A DNA stretch of 64,000 nt from Actinomadura nitritigenes (GTDB lineage: Bacteria; Actinomycetota; Actinomycetes; Streptosporangiales; Streptosporangiaceae), in NCBI RefSeq assembly GCF_017573545.1, contig NZ_JAGEOK010000006.1, positions 248,001-312,000 of the forward strand, read 5' to 3'. A program made the position numbers and the translations under genes. Below the pieces are notes generated by a model. The model saw only the letters and a program-made list of their open reading frames with translations, was not told the DNA's origin and ran no database searches. Shown in pieces: positions 17,590-27,071 of the stretch (its first letter is position 1; each line of letters starts with the position of its first letter).

Positions 17590-18732
17590 ATGAGCGTGTG
17601 GGATGACCTGGTGGGGCAGGCGCCGGTCGTCGAGCAGCTGTCGTCGGCGGCCGCGGGGACCGGCGGCGGGATGGCGCACGCCTGGCTGTTCACCGGGCCG
17701 CCCGGGTCCGGGCGGGTGACCGCCGCGCGGGCGTTCGCGGCGGCGCTGCAGTGCACCGAGACGCCGCGCGGGTGCGGGCACTGCGCGTCCTGCCACCAGG
17801 TCCTGCAGGGGACGCACGCGGACGTCGAGGTGGTCCGCCCGCAGGGGCTGTCGTTCGGGATCAAGGACGCTCGCGCGCTGGTGCTGCGGGCGTCGTCGTC
17901 GCCGAGCGGCGGCGGCCGGCAGATCGTGCTGTTCGAGGACGCCGACCGGGCCACCGAGGGCGCGGCGAACGCGCTGCTGAAGGCGATCGAGGAGCCGCCG
18001 CCGCGGACGGTGTGGCTGCTGTGCACCCCGTCGGCGGAGGACCTGCTCGTGACGATCAGGTCGCGGTGCCGGCAGGTGACGCTGCAGACGCCGCCGATCG
18101 CGGCGGTCGCGGACATGCTCGTCCAGCGCGACGGCGTCGACCGGGAGACCGCGGAGATCGTCGCGCGGGCCGCGCAGGGGCACATCAGCCGGGCGCGGCT
18201 GCTCGCGACCGACCCGCGGATGCGCCGTGTCCGCGACGGGGTGGTGGCGGTCCCGCGCCGGCTGACCGGGGTGAGCCCGGCCGTCGCGGCGGCGGAGATC
18301 CTGGTGAAGGCGGCGGAGGCCGAGCGGGACGCGCAGACGGTCGAGCTGAACGAGACCGAGACGTCGGCGCTGCGCAAGGCGCTGGGGGAGAGCGAGAAGG
18401 GGCGGATGCCGCGCGGGACGGCGGGCGCCCTGAAGGAGCTCGAAGGGCGGCAGAAGTCGCGGGCGACGCGGGTGATGCGCGACGCCCTGGACCGGACGCT
18501 GCTCGACCTGGCCTCCTACTACCGGGACGTGCTGGCGCTCCAGCTCGGCGCGGGCAGCGACCTGGTCAACATCGAGCTGGGCCCGGAGCTGCGGACGGCT
18601 GCGGCCGCGGGCCGCCCGGAGGACACCCTGCGCCGCCTGGACGCGATCATGGAGTGCCGCGAGCGGGTCGCGGCCAACGTCAACCCGCAGCTGGCGTTCG
18701 AGGCGCTCACGCTCGCGCTGCGCACCGGCTGA
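17590..18732 (+). CDS. holB: DNA polymerase III delta' subunit
   Basis: ATG 17590 gives 380 residues. The AAA+ module shows a modified Walker A 'TGPPGSGRVTAAR' (Lys replaced by Arg), a zinc-binding cysteine cluster around 'CTETPRGCGHCASCHQ', 'IVLFEDADRATEGAANALLK' and the sensor-1 / SRC motif 'TIRSRCRQV'. Delta' is the stator of the clamp loader and normally does not hydrolyse ATP, in line with the altered P-loop. The C-terminal collar domain is present. It follows tmk by 83 bases on the same strand. Confidence 0.93.
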   Translation: MSVWDDLVGQAPVVEQLSSAAAGTGGGMAHAWLFTGPPGSGRVTAARAFAAALQCTETPRGCGHCASCHQVLQGTHADVEVVRPQGLSFGIKDARALVLRASSSPSGGGRQIVLFEDADRATEGAANALLKAIEEPPPRTVWLLCTPSAEDLLVTIRSRCRQVTLQTPPIAAVADMLVQRDGVDRETAEIVARAAQGHISRARLLATDPRMRRVRDGVVAVPRRLTGVSPAVAAAEILVKAAEAERDAQTVELNETETSALRKALGESEKGRMPRGTAGALKELEGRQKSRATRVMRDALDRTLLDLASYYRDVLALQLGAGSDLVNIELGPELRTAAAAGRPEDTLRRLDAIMECRERVAANVNPQLAFEALTLALRTG

Positions 18733-18932
18733 GCGCCCCCGCCGCATCGCCGCGCGTCCCGGTCGCGTTCCCGCGCGGTCCGGCCGTGCGCCGGATGAGC
18801 ACCGTTATTCGACAACTCGTCTTGGATTAACATAACTCGTCCCCTTTTGTTACAGATCTGTACGCCTCTCTCAACAGACGCACCCGTACCGTCTGCTGGC
18901 CATAGCACGCCGAACGAGGGCGAGCTCCCCCC

Positions 18933-20654
18933 ATGGCCAGGAGGTCTGCTTTGCGGCGAGCCTTGATTTCCGCCGCGTGCGCCGTCGTCACCACGGCGGC
19001 GCTCGCGATTCCAGCGTCCGCGGCACCGGTCGGGCCGCGGGCGAAAGGCGAGGCGTCGGAGTACGTCGTCCTCTACAAGGACGGCGTCTCCCTCGGCAGG
19101 GCCCATGACGCGGTGAAGGCGGCCGGCGGTTCGATCGTCAAGGAGAACACCGATGTGGGCGTCGCCACCGTCCGGTCCGCGAATCCGGGGTTCGTCCAGG
19201 CGGTGATGCGGCAGGGCGCCCTCGACGGCGCCGCGCACAACCGGGTCATCGGCGAGGCCCCGAAGGAGAAGAAGGCCGCCGCGAAGGTCGAGAAGACCGT
19301 CGGCTCCCAGGGCCCGGTGGCGGTGAAGGGCAAGCCGTCCAAGGACACCGAACCGCTCGCCGACCTGCAGTGGGACATGAAGCAGATCCACGCGACGGCG
19401 AACGGGTCGTACAAGGCCGAGCCCGGCTCCAAGAAGGTCCTCGTCGGCATCCTCGACACCGGCGTCGACGGGAACCACCCCGACATCAAGCCGAACTTCG
19501 ACCGCAGGCTCAGCCGGAACTTCACGCACGACATCCCCACCGACGCCGACGGCAACGTCCTGGACGGCCCGTGCGAGTTCAAGTCCTGCGTCGACCCCGT
19601 CGACTGGGACGACAACGACCACGGAACACACGTCGCGTCCGAGATCGCCTCCCCGCGGAACGGCCTCGGAACGGCGGGCGTCGCGCCGAACGTGACGCTG
19701 GTGAACCTGCGCGTCGGGCAGGACTCGGGGCAGTTCTACCTGCAGCCGACCGTCGACGGGCTCACCTACGCGGCGAAGCACGGCATCGACGTCGTCAACA
19801 TGTCCTATTACATCGACCCGTGGCTGTGGAACTGCGCCGACAACCCGGCGGACAAGCCGGAGGACCAGCTCGAGCAGCGCACCATCATCCAGGCGACGCA
19901 GCGGGCGCTCGACTTCGCGCACCGGCACGGCGTCACGCTGATCTCCGCGGCGGGCAACGACTTCGTCGACTACACCAAGACCAACATCGACGACACGAGC
20001 CCGGACTTCCCGTCCTACCCCGGCGAGAAGCCGTACGAGCGGACGATCCCGGCGAGCTGCCAGTCGATGCCGTCCGAGGGGAAGCACGTCATCGCGATCT
20101 CGGCGACCGGGCCGAGCACCCGCAAGTCGTACTACAGCAGCTTCGGCAACGGGTACGTCGCGGTGGCCGCGCCCGGCGGCGACAAGGTCGACAACGCCGC
20201 CCAGCGGCCGGACGACCGCGGCGGCATCTGGGCCGCCTACCCCGAGCGCCTCGCCAAGGAGCGCGGCGAGCTGAACGCCGACGGCACGCCGAAGGTGTCG
20301 TACGTGATCCGCAGCTGCAAGGGCAAGACGTGCGCCTACTACCAGTCGCTGCAGGGCACGTCGATGGCGTCGCCGCACGCGGTGGGCGTCGCCGCGCTCA
20401 TCATCAGCAAGTACGGGCACCGCGACCGCCAGGGCGGCCTCACCCTCGACCCGGACTTCGTGGAGTGGAAGCTGCGCGGCAGCGCCACGCCCAAGGCGTG
20501 CCCGAGCCCGAGCACCGTCGAGTACGTCTGGTACACGCAGTCCGGCGGAAAGTGGGTCAAGCACACCTCCACGCAGACCTGTGAAGGGTCCAAGGAGCAG
20601 AACGGGTTCTTCGGGAACGGCATCGTGGACGCGCTCCACGCCGTCCAGCGGTAG
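18933..20654 (+). CDS. Secreted S8 (subtilisin-like) serine protease
   Basis: The product has 573 residues. A signal peptide ends near 'AIPASAAP' (residue 31). Residues 42-110 form an inhibitor_I9-like propeptide ('YVVLYKDGVSL'). The catalytic triad is visible: Asp175 in 'VGILDTGVDGNHPDI', His230 in 'NDHGTHVASEIA' and Ser477 in 'GTSMASPHAVGVAAL'. The catalytic domain carries extra cysteines, including 'CEFKSCVDP' and 'CKGKTCAYY', likely disulfides after export. It is monocistronic, with its own upstream region of lower GC (18800-18880) and a strong hairpin after the stop. Substrate unknown; extracellular protein degradation or processing is likely. Confidence 0.93.
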   Translation: MARRSALRRALISAACAVVTTAALAIPASAAPVGPRAKGEASEYVVLYKDGVSLGRAHDAVKAAGGSIVKENTDVGVATVRSANPGFVQAVMRQGALDGAAHNRVIGEAPKEKKAAAKVEKTVGSQGPVAVKGKPSKDTEPLADLQWDMKQIHATANGSYKAEPGSKKVLVGILDTGVDGNHPDIKPNFDRRLSRNFTHDIPTDADGNVLDGPCEFKSCVDPVDWDDNDHGTHVASEIASPRNGLGTAGVAPNVTLVNLRVGQDSGQFYLQPTVDGLTYAAKHGIDVVNMSYYIDPWLWNCADNPADKPEDQLEQRTIIQATQRALDFAHRHGVTLISAAGNDFVDYTKTNIDDTSPDFPSYPGEKPYERTIPASCQSMPSEGKHVIAISATGPSTRKSYYSSFGNGYVAVAAPGGDKVDNAAQRPDDRGGIWAAYPERLAKERGELNADGTPKVSYVIRSCKGKTCAYYQSLQGTSMASPHAVGVAALIISKYGHRDRQGGLTLDPDFVEWKLRGSATPKACPSPSTVEYVWYTQSGGKWVKHTSTQTCEGSKEQNGFFGNGIVDALHAVQR

Positions 20655-20669
20655 GCCCTCTTCCAACAC

Positions 20670-20702
20670 GCGGCCCCCGGGACCCTCCCGGCCGGGGGCC
20701 GC
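20670..20702 (+). terminator. Hairpin terminator after the subtilase gene
   Basis: An 11-bp stem (GCGGCCCCCGG 20670-20680 with CCGGGGGCCGC 20692-20702) encloses an 11-nt loop, 16 bases after the stop codon. No T-tract. Confidence 0.65.
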
Positions 20703-20759
20703 GCCCGTTCCCGCCCGCCGCCGCCGTGAGCGTGCGGTGACCTGGGGCATGATGGGGCC

Positions 20760-21239
20760 ATGCCGTACCGAGTCACTTTCGTCTGCACGGGGAACATCTG
20801 CCGCTCGCCGATGGCGGAGGCGATCCTGCGCCACCACGTCGAGGCCGAGGGCCTGGACGTCGAGGTCGACAGCTCCGGCACCGGCGGCTGGCATGTGGGC
20901 GACGGCGCCGACGAGCGGACGATCGCGGCGCTGCACCGGGCCGGGTACCGGTCGGCGCACATCGCCCGCCAGTTCGAGGACGGCTGGTTCGACCGCTACG
21001 ACCTGATCCTCGCGCTGGACGAGGGGCACCGGCGGGCGCTGCGGTCGATGGCGCCGGACGACGAGGCGCGGGCGCGGATCCGGCTGCTGCGCGAGTTCGA
21101 CCCGGAGGCGGGCGCCGACCTGGACGTCCCCGACCCGTACTACGGCGGCCGCGCGGACTTCGACCTGGTGCTGGAGCAGGTGGAGGCGGCGATCCCGGGC
21201 CTGCTCGAGGAGATCCGGGCCGGGCTGAAGGCCGCCTGA
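20760..21239 (+). CDS. Low-molecular-weight protein tyrosine phosphatase
   Basis: The 159-residue product opens with the phosphatase signature CTGNICRS (Cys9 nucleophile, Arg15) at the usual N-terminal place. The general-acid motif 'DVPDPYYGG' has its Asp at 125. Length and layout match LMW-PTPs, which remove phosphate from tyrosine or arginine residues. The fructosamine-kinase-like gene begins two bases after its stop, so the two are cotranscribed and perhaps translationally coupled. Target proteins unknown. Confidence 0.93.
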   Translation: MPYRVTFVCTGNICRSPMAEAILRHHVEAEGLDVEVDSSGTGGWHVGDGADERTIAALHRAGYRSAHIARQFEDGWFDRYDLILALDEGHRRALRSMAPDDEARARIRLLREFDPEAGADLDVPDPYYGGRADFDLVLEQVEAAIPGLLEEIRAGLKAA

Positions 21240-21240
21240 C

Positions 21241-22101
21241 ATGCCGGGCCCGGCCGATCTGCGGGAGCGCGTCGGGCGGCTGCTGGGCAGCCCGGTCGGG
21301 GCGGTCAGCGGCCTCGGCTCCAGCCACGCGTGGACGCTGCACCGTGCGTCCCTGGCCGACGGCCGCGAGGTGTTCGTGAAGGCCGCGCCCGACCAGGCGG
21401 GCGTGTTCGCGGCGGAGGCGGCCGGGCTGCGCTGGCTGGGCGAGGCGGGGCCGGACGCGCCCGTCCCGGCCGTCCTCGCGGCGGACGACCGCGTGCTCGT
21501 CCTGCCGTGGCTGCCGTCCGCCTCGCCCACCCGGGAGGCCGCCGAACGGTTCGGACGCGAGCTGGCCGCCCTGCACACCGGCGCCCGTCCGGACGCCTAC
21601 GGCGCGCCCTGGGGCGGGTTCATCGCCGACCTGCCCCTGGACAACACCCTCGACGGCCGCGGCTGGCCCCGCTGGTACGCCGAGCGCCGCCTCGAGCCGT
21701 TCCTGCGCCGCGCCGAGCGGCACCTGTCCCCGGACGACGTCCGGCTCGTCGAACGGGTCATGGCCCGCGTCGAGGACCTCGCCGGGCCGCCGGAGCCGCC
21801 GAGCCGCGTCCACGGCGACCTGTGGTCGGGGAACGTGCAGTGGACGGACGGCCGGGCGATGCTCATCGACCCGGCGGCCCACGGCGGGCACCGCGAGACG
21901 GACCTGGCGATGATGGCGCTGTTCGGGACGCCGCACCTGGACCGGATCCTCGCCGCCTACGACGAGGCGGCGCCGCTCGCGCCCGGCTGGCGCGACCGCG
22001 TCCCGCTGCACCAGCTGCACCCGCTGCTCGTCCACGTGGCGCTGTTCGGCGGCTCGTACCGCGCGTCCCTGGTGGAGGCGGCCCGTTCGGCCCTGGGCTG
22101 A
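21241..22101 (+). CDS. Fructosamine kinase family / aminoglycoside phosphotransferase-fold protein
   Basis: The 286-residue product has the kinase-like APH fold: a nucleotide-binding N-lobe with 'EVFVKAAPDQAGVFAAEAAG', the catalytic loop 'RVHGDLWSGNVQW' (Asp as base), and the metal-binding 'LIDPAAHGGHRETDLAMMALF'. That last motif (IDPAxYxGHRExDLAM) is typical of fructosamine-3-kinase-like proteins, which phosphorylate glycated lysines so that they decompose. The exact substrate here is unproven. ATG 21241 lies two bases after the phosphatase stop, indicating coupled expression. Confidence 0.88.
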   Translation: MPGPADLRERVGRLLGSPVGAVSGLGSSHAWTLHRASLADGREVFVKAAPDQAGVFAAEAAGLRWLGEAGPDAPVPAVLAADDRVLVLPWLPSASPTREAAERFGRELAALHTGARPDAYGAPWGGFIADLPLDNTLDGRGWPRWYAERRLEPFLRRAERHLSPDDVRLVERVMARVEDLAGPPEPPSRVHGDLWSGNVQWTDGRAMLIDPAAHGGHRETDLAMMALFGTPHLDRILAAYDEAAPLAPGWRDRVPLHQLHPLLVHVALFGGSYRASLVEAARSALG

Positions 22102-22211
22102 CATTACGGTCCGGCCCGGCGATCCACTAGGGTCGTTGCGCCTCGCGGCACCGGGCTCGGACTCGAAGTGGTAACTCCGCCCGTCCGGGCCGATGCCGCG
22201 CGGTATATGAA

Positions 22212-23267
22212 ATGCCGAGCAGCGGAGAGGCGGTGCGGACCGACCCCATGGACGGCGGGAACGACGAGAGCAGGACCGGGATCCGGTTCCGGGAGGTATG
22301 GCGGACCGCCCTGCCGGTCAGCGTCGCCGCGGCCGCGGCGCTGTTCGCCGGCGGCAGCGTCGACCTGGTCCACCGGCACCAGCGCGAGGCGAACAAGAAG
22401 CACGACGCGGAGGCCGCCGCCGCCGACACCACGCCGGCCGCCCCGCACGCCGTCGTCGGCGTCACCCGCGCGGGCACCGCGCTGACCGTCCGCGACGCCC
22501 GCACCGGCGCCGCCCTCGGCCTGCCCGTCGCCGCCCCCGACGGGCGCCGCTTCCACCATGTCGCGGGCGACGGCGACTCCTACGTCGTCGCGTCCTCCGG
22601 CGCCGGGAAGGTCACGTTCCACCGGCTCAAGCTCGCCGCCGACGGGCGCCCCGAGTCCCTCACCGACATCCCCGCCGCGACGATCCCCGGCGCCTCCGCG
22701 CCATGGTCGGACCTGGCCGTGTCCGCCGACGGCGACCGCATCGCCTACGTCACCTACAAGGGCGCCCGCGCTCGCGTCGACGTCGTCTCCGCCCGCACCG
22801 GCGCCCGCAAGACGTGGACGACGGGCTACCCCGCCCGCGTCAGCAGCCTCTCCTGGGCCGGCGACACGCTCGCGTTCGTGTGGAACCCCGTCCGGCGCGC
22901 GGGCGGCGGGTACACCGAGGTCCGCCACGAGTTCCGCACGCTCGACACCCGGGGCGCCGCGGGCGACCTCAAGGCCAGCAAGCCCGTCGCCGCCCTGCCC
23001 AAGGGCACGACCAGCGCGGTCCTCAGCCGCGACGGGAAGACCGTCGCCGCGGGCGTCGCCCAGCGCTCCGTCGCGTCCGTCCAGGCGTACTCGACGGCCA
23101 CCGGAAAGCCGAGCCGGGTCGTCTGGAAGCAGCGGCTGGACGGCCTGATCACCGGCCTCGACACCGGCGACAAGGGCAGGCTCCTGATCACCGGCGGCGA
23201 CGGCCGCCTCTACGCCGAGGGCGCCGGCGCGCTCCCCGGAGCGGATCTCGCCGACGCGGCCTGGTGA
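22212..23267 (+). CDS. Membrane-anchored WD40/TolB-like beta-propeller, function unknown
   Basis: From ATG 22212 the product has 351 residues; ATG 22248 is an alternative. A single hydrophobic helix 'TALPVSVAAAAALFAGGSV' lies near residue 35. Propeller blades follow in the extracellular part: 'GDGDSYVVASSGAGKVTFHR', 'WSDLAVSADGDRIAYVTYK', 'VSSLSWAGDTLAFVWNPV' and 'TTSAVLSRDGKTVAAGVAQ'. No enzyme motif is visible. Probably an extracytoplasmic interaction or sensor protein. It lies 57 bases before ricT on the same strand. Confidence 0.65.
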   Translation: MPSSGEAVRTDPMDGGNDESRTGIRFREVWRTALPVSVAAAAALFAGGSVDLVHRHQREANKKHDAEAAAADTTPAAPHAVVGVTRAGTALTVRDARTGAALGLPVAAPDGRRFHHVAGDGDSYVVASSGAGKVTFHRLKLAADGRPESLTDIPAATIPGASAPWSDLAVSADGDRIAYVTYKGARARVDVVSARTGARKTWTTGYPARVSSLSWAGDTLAFVWNPVRRAGGGYTEVRHEFRTLDTRGAAGDLKASKPVAALPKGTTSAVLSRDGKTVAAGVAQRSVASVQAYSTATGKPSRVVWKQRLDGLITGLDTGDKGRLLITGGDGRLYAEGAGALPGADLADAAW

Positions 23268-23324
23268 TCTCCGCCCGGCTCCGCCGTACAGTGGACGCAC
23301 GAAACCGGGCGAACGGAGCGAACC

Positions 23325-24161
23325 GTGGGCATGGTGATGGCCGTCAGCTTCACCCGTTACGGACGGCTCTACTACCTCGACCCGGGCCCGCACACCCCGA
23401 AGGTCGGCGACAAGGTCCTCGTCCCGACCGACGGGGGCCCTGAGGTCGCCGAGTGCGTGTGGGCGCCGCAGTGGGTGTCCGACGACATCGGCGGCCTGCC
23501 CGAATGCGCGGGCCCCGCCACCGACGAGCACCTCGCCCGCGACGAGACGAACCGCCGCCGCCGCGCCGAGGGCCGCTCGATCGCCAAGCGCCTCATCCGC
23601 CGCCACGAGCTGCCCATGAAGGTCATCGGCGTCGACTACCTCGACACCGACAACGTCTTCAAGATCTACTTCACGGCCCCGCACCGGGTCGACTTCCGCG
23701 CCCTGGTCCGCGACCTCGCCCGCAACATCAAGGCCCGCGTCGAGCTCCGCCAGGTCGGCCCCCGCGACGAGGCCCGCCTCCAGGGCGGCATCGGCCCCTG
23801 CGGCCGCGACCTGTGCTGCGCCACCTTCCTCAAGGACTTCGAGCCCGTCTCCGTCCGCATGGCGAAGGAGCAGGACCTCCCCGTCAACCCCCTCCGCATC
23901 GCCGGCGCCTGCGGCCGCCTCATGTGCTGCCTGAAGTACGAGCACCCGCTCTACACCGAGTTCAAGGAGAAGGCGCCGCGCCTCGGCGCGAAGGTCTCGA
24001 CCCCCGAGGGGGACGGCCAGGTCATCGGCTACAACGTGCCCGGTGACCGGATCACGGTGAAGGTCGGCTCCCGCCGCTGCTCCTGCCCGTCCGCCTCCGT
24101 CTGCTCCCCCCGCCAGCAACACGACGCCCACTACAACTCAGGCGACGACCCCGTCGACTGA
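23325..24161 (+). CDS. ricT: PSP1 / RicT-family protein
   Basis: GTG 23325 follows CGGAGC. The 278-residue product contains the PSP1 domain: 'MKVIGVDYLDTDNVFKIYFT', 'VDFRALVRDLA', 'ARVELRQVGPRDEARLQGGI' and the cysteine motifs 'GPCGRDLCCATFL' and 'ACGRLMCCLKYEHPLY'. In Bacillus RicT (YaaT) these cysteines help bind iron-sulfur clusters in a complex that stimulates RNase Y-dependent RNA maturation and sporulation. The actinobacterial role is less clear. The C-terminus adds another Cys-rich tail ('RRCSCPSASVC'). Confidence 0.88.
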   Translation: MGMVMAVSFTRYGRLYYLDPGPHTPKVGDKVLVPTDGGPEVAECVWAPQWVSDDIGGLPECAGPATDEHLARDETNRRRRAEGRSIAKRLIRRHELPMKVIGVDYLDTDNVFKIYFTAPHRVDFRALVRDLARNIKARVELRQVGPRDEARLQGGIGPCGRDLCCATFLKDFEPVSVRMAKEQDLPVNPLRIAGACGRLMCCLKYEHPLYTEFKEKAPRLGAKVSTPEGDGQVIGYNVPGDRITVKVGSRRCSCPSASVCSPRQQHDAHYNSGDDPVD

Positions 24162-24216
24162 CGCCTCCGCACCGATCGAGGCCCCTGCCGGGCCTGACGC
24201 ACTAGGGGAGCAGGTC

Positions 24217-24570
24217 GTGGCGCTCTGGGTGATGTTCTCCGAGCTCGGTCTCATAGAACTACTGGCGTTGCGCGAGGGAAAGTGGCTGGGCTACGGGGCC
24301 TCCCTCGTGTACGGCCTGATCTGGGTCGCCGTCGCCTTGGGATGGCTGGCCGTGGCCCACGGCAAGATGGGCCTCTCGGGAGAGAAGGCCGCGATGGTCC
24401 CGGCGATCACGCTGACCTGGCTGATCGTGTGCACCCTCGGACGGCCCCTGCTCATCTTCGACCTGGCGGACGGCCCGAAGGCGCCTCGCGGACTCGCCGG
24501 CCGCATCCTCATCAACCAGGTCCTCTTCATGGCCGGGATCATCGTCATCATCGTCGTCGCCTCACTATGA
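24217..24570 (+). CDS. Small integral membrane protein, unknown
   Basis: GTG 24217 is preceded by GGGGAGCA and gives 117 residues. Three hydrophobic helices are visible: 'LGYGASLVYGLIWVAVALGW', 'AAMVPAITLTWLIVCTLG' and 'LFMAGIIVIIVVASL' at the very C-terminus. No family was recognised. It lies 55 bases after ricT. Confidence 0.6.
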   Translation: MALWVMFSELGLIELLALREGKWLGYGASLVYGLIWVAVALGWLAVAHGKMGLSGEKAAMVPAITLTWLIVCTLGRPLLIFDLADGPKAPRGLAGRILINQVLFMAGIIVIIVVASL

Positions 24571-24609
24571 CCCCGTGCCCTCCGGCATGCGGCCGCCCCG
24601 GCATGCGGC

Positions 24610-24634
24610 CGCCCCGGCGGGTGGCGCCGGGGCG
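24610..24634. terminator. Hairpin between convergent genes
   Basis: A 9-bp stem (CGCCCCGGC with GCCGGGGCG, 7-nt loop) lies between the small membrane protein gene and the convergent exporter gene. Just before it a 16-bp unit beginning CGGCATGCGGCCGCCC occurs twice in tandem (24583-24614). Confidence 0.5.
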
Positions 24635-24649
24635 GACGGTTCGGGTGGG

Positions 24650-26080
24650 TCATGGGCGGGGCGGCTTCGGGAGGAGTTGGGCGAGGGCCGCGGTGGCGGT
24701 GCAGAAGCCGATGATCGGCAGCAGGCCCGCCTCGAACGCGTCGGCGACGTCCGCCGGGAGCGGGTGGGCGCCGAGGACGTCGTAGAACACGATCCCGACG
24801 ACCGCGACCCCGACCGCGCCGCCGACCTGCTGGAACGTCGACAGGACACCCGCGGCCGACGCCGCGTGCCGCTCGCCGACACCGGCCAGGACGATCGCCG
24901 ACATCGGGGCGAGGACGAGGCCCATGCCCGCGCCGGCGAGGGCGAGGCCGGGGATCAGCCACGCGACGCCGCCGTCCTGCGCGATGCCGTCGATCAGCAG
25001 CAGGCAGCCGGCCGCCTGGACGGCGGCGCCGAGCGCGAGGACCTGCCGGCCGATCCGGGCCGCGATCGCTCCGGCGCGGGTCGAGGCGGCGAAGTAGCCG
25101 GCACCGAGGGCGGTGAACAGCAGGCCCGACTGGAGGGCGCTGAGGCCGCGTCCCTGCTGCAGGTAGAGGGCCAGGTAGAGGAAGAACGACGCCATCGCGA
25201 GCTGGTAGGCGAGGGCGATGCCGACGCCGACGGTGAAGGCGCGCTCCCGGAACAGCGTCGGGGCGATCAGCGGGGCGCCGCTGCGCCGCTGCCACAGCGC
25301 GAACGCGGCGAGCAGGACGGCCGACCCGGCGAACGAGAACCAGGTCCATTCGGGCCAGCCGAGCCGGCGCCCCTCGATCAGCGGCAGGACGAGCGCGACG
25401 AGGCCGAGCGTGACCAGCGCGGTCCCGGCGAGATCGAGCCGGGTGCCGCGGGCGGCGGGGGTGGCCGGGACGGTGCGGCGGACGAGCGCGACGGTGGCGG
25501 CGCCGATCGGGACGTTGATCAGGAAGATGCTCCGCCAGCCGCTGCCGAGGACGTCCGCCTGGATCAGCGCGCCGCCGATGAGCTGCCCGAACACGCCACC
25601 GAAGCCCATCGTGAGGCCGTAGGCGGTGAACGCGCGGACCCGTGCCGCGCCCTCGAACGCGCCGTTGATGATGCCGAGGACCTGCGGCATCAGCATCGCC
25701 GCCGCGACGCCCTGCGCCACCCGGGACGCGATCAGCGCGCCGGGCGTCGGGGCGAGGCCGCAGGCGAGGGACGCGACGGTGAACGCGGTGAGCCCGGCGG
25801 CGTACATCCTGCGGCGTCCGACCATGTCGCCGAGCCGCCCGCCGGTGATCAGCCCGCCGCCGAGCGCGAGCCCGAACCCGGCGACGACCCACTGCGTGGC
25901 GGCGGTGCCCGCGTGCAGGTCGCCCTGGATGTCGGGGATCGCGACGTTGACGATGAAGAAGTCGAGCGTGGTGATGAAGATGCCGATGAGCAGGACCAGC
26001 AGTCCGGCGCCCGGCGCGGCGTGCGCGGGCGCGCCGTCCTGCGGCCGCCTGCCCGCTCGCGGTGTCGCGGTGGTTGACAA
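24650..26080 (-). CDS. DHA2-family MFS drug exporter (EmrB/QacA type)
   Basis: The likely start is TTG 26080, seven bases after GGGGAGAT, giving 476 residues; longer frames exist upstream but lack a site. The N-terminal helix 'LLVLLIGIFITTLDFFIVNVA' carries the motif D1 pattern (LD..IVNVALP) of 14-helix DHA2 proteins, followed by 'QWVVAGFGLALGGGLITGGR' and the motif A 'GRLGDMVGRRRMY'. Motif C occurs in 'AYGLTMGFGGVFGQLIGG'. Such proteins export cationic dyes, antibiotics or other hydrophobic compounds using the proton gradient. It is divergent from the GNAT gene. No dedicated regulator is adjacent. Confidence 0.9.
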   Translation of the reverse strand: MSTTATPRAGRRPQDGAPAHAAPGAGLLVLLIGIFITTLDFFIVNVAIPDIQGDLHAGTAATQWVVAGFGLALGGGLITGGRLGDMVGRRRMYAAGLTAFTVASLACGLAPTPGALIASRVAQGVAAAMLMPQVLGIINGAFEGAARVRAFTAYGLTMGFGGVFGQLIGGALIQADVLGSGWRSIFLINVPIGAATVALVRRTVPATPAARGTRLDLAGTALVTLGLVALVLPLIEGRRLGWPEWTWFSFAGSAVLLAAFALWQRRSGAPLIAPTLFRERAFTVGVGIALAYQLAMASFFLYLALYLQQGRGLSALQSGLLFTALGAGYFAASTRAGAIAARIGRQVLALGAAVQAAGCLLLIDGIAQDGGVAWLIPGLALAGAGMGLVLAPMSAIVLAGVGERHAASAAGVLSTFQQVGGAVGVAVVGIVFYDVLGAHPLPADVADAFEAGLLPIIGFCTATAALAQLLPKPPRP

Positions 26081-26232
26081 GGGATCTCCCCGGTTCGTCC
26101 GTCTCGGTGCGTGCACCACGACGATCTCCCGCGGACGGTCATCGGGTCGATGACGTGAGGGGTAATGCGTGGCGTGAGGGGCCGCGCAATCCAGTTGAGA
26201 CCGGGCCCGGTGACGTCCTAGCGTCGCGTCCC

Positions 26233-27054
26233 ATGGATTCACCCGTGCGGCGGCTCTCGATCGACGACCTTCCCGCGTGCCAGCGGCTCGCCGCGGACCG
26301 CGAGTGGGGGAAGGAGGACCGCAAGTGGCGCTTCCTCTTCTCCGTCGGCGACGTCTACGGCATCGACGACGGGAACGGCGGCCTCGCCGCCACGGTGGTG
26401 TCGACGCCGTACGGCAAGGACGTCGCGGCCATCAGCATGGTGCTGGTCGCCAAGCGCTACGAGCGGCGCGGCCTCGGCGCCCGGATCATGCGCCACGCGA
26501 TGGACGAGGCGGGGACGGCGAGCCTCTGCCTGACCGCCACCGCGATGGGCCGCCCCCTGTACGAGCATCTGGGCTTCCGTTCGGTGGGGACCTGCACCAC
26601 CTACACGGGCGAGGTCGACGGGCCGTCGCGGCAGGGGGTGTCCGTGCCCGCGACGCCCGCGGACATGCCCGCCGTCCGCGCGCTCGACGCCGAGGTGTTC
26701 GGCGCGGACCGGACGCAGGTCGTGGACGGGCTGCCGTCGTTCTGCGCGACCTTCAACGTCGTCCGCGACGGGTCCGGCATCGCGGGTTTCGGCGGCGTGT
26801 GGTGGAACGACGGGCGGGCCCTCGTCGGTCCCGTCGTGGCCCGCGACGAGGGGACCGCCCTGTCACTCGTGGACGAGATCGTCCCGCCGGGGCCGGTGCG
26901 TCTCGACATCGACCACCGGCACCCGGAACTGGTGGCGTGGGCGGAGAGGCGGGGGCTGAGCCCGTTCTTCTCGACCACGGTCATGGAGTACGGCGAACCG
27001 ATCGCCAACGACCCGTCCCGGCTCTTCCTGCCGGTCGCCCAGGCCCTCGGCTAG
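26233..27054 (+). CDS. GNAT N-acetyltransferase with C-terminal acetyltransferase-like domain
   Basis: ATG 26233 gives 273 residues. The N-terminal GNAT domain contains the acetyl-CoA-binding motif 'VAKRYERRGLGARIMRHAMD' (R/Q-x-x-G-x-G/A) and 'GRPLYEHLGFRSVG'. The second half ('VPATPADMPAVRALDAEVFG', 'GPVVARDEGTALSLVDEIV') matches the companion domain of two-domain GNATs. Substrate unknown. It converges on the desaturase operon with 17 bases between the stops. Confidence 0.85.
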   Translation: MDSPVRRLSIDDLPACQRLAADREWGKEDRKWRFLFSVGDVYGIDDGNGGLAATVVSTPYGKDVAAISMVLVAKRYERRGLGARIMRHAMDEAGTASLCLTATAMGRPLYEHLGFRSVGTCTTYTGEVDGPSRQGVSVPATPADMPAVRALDAEVFGADRTQVVDGLPSFCATFNVVRDGSGIAGFGGVWWNDGRALVGPVVARDEGTALSLVDEIVPPGPVRLDIDHRHPELVAWAERRGLSPFFSTTVMEYGEPIANDPSRLFLPVAQALG

Positions 27055-27071
27055 GGCGACCGGGTAGGGGT

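Noticed and set aside
15502..18732. Plus-strand frame joining the tmk region in frame with holB
   Set aside because: The part over tmk is an Arg/Ala/Gly-rich off-frame translation. Only the holB segment from 17590 is real.
24650..26242. Exporter start at base 26242
   Set aside because: The extra N-terminal residues are hydrophilic and unlike DHA2 proteins; TTG 26080 has a good ribosome binding site.
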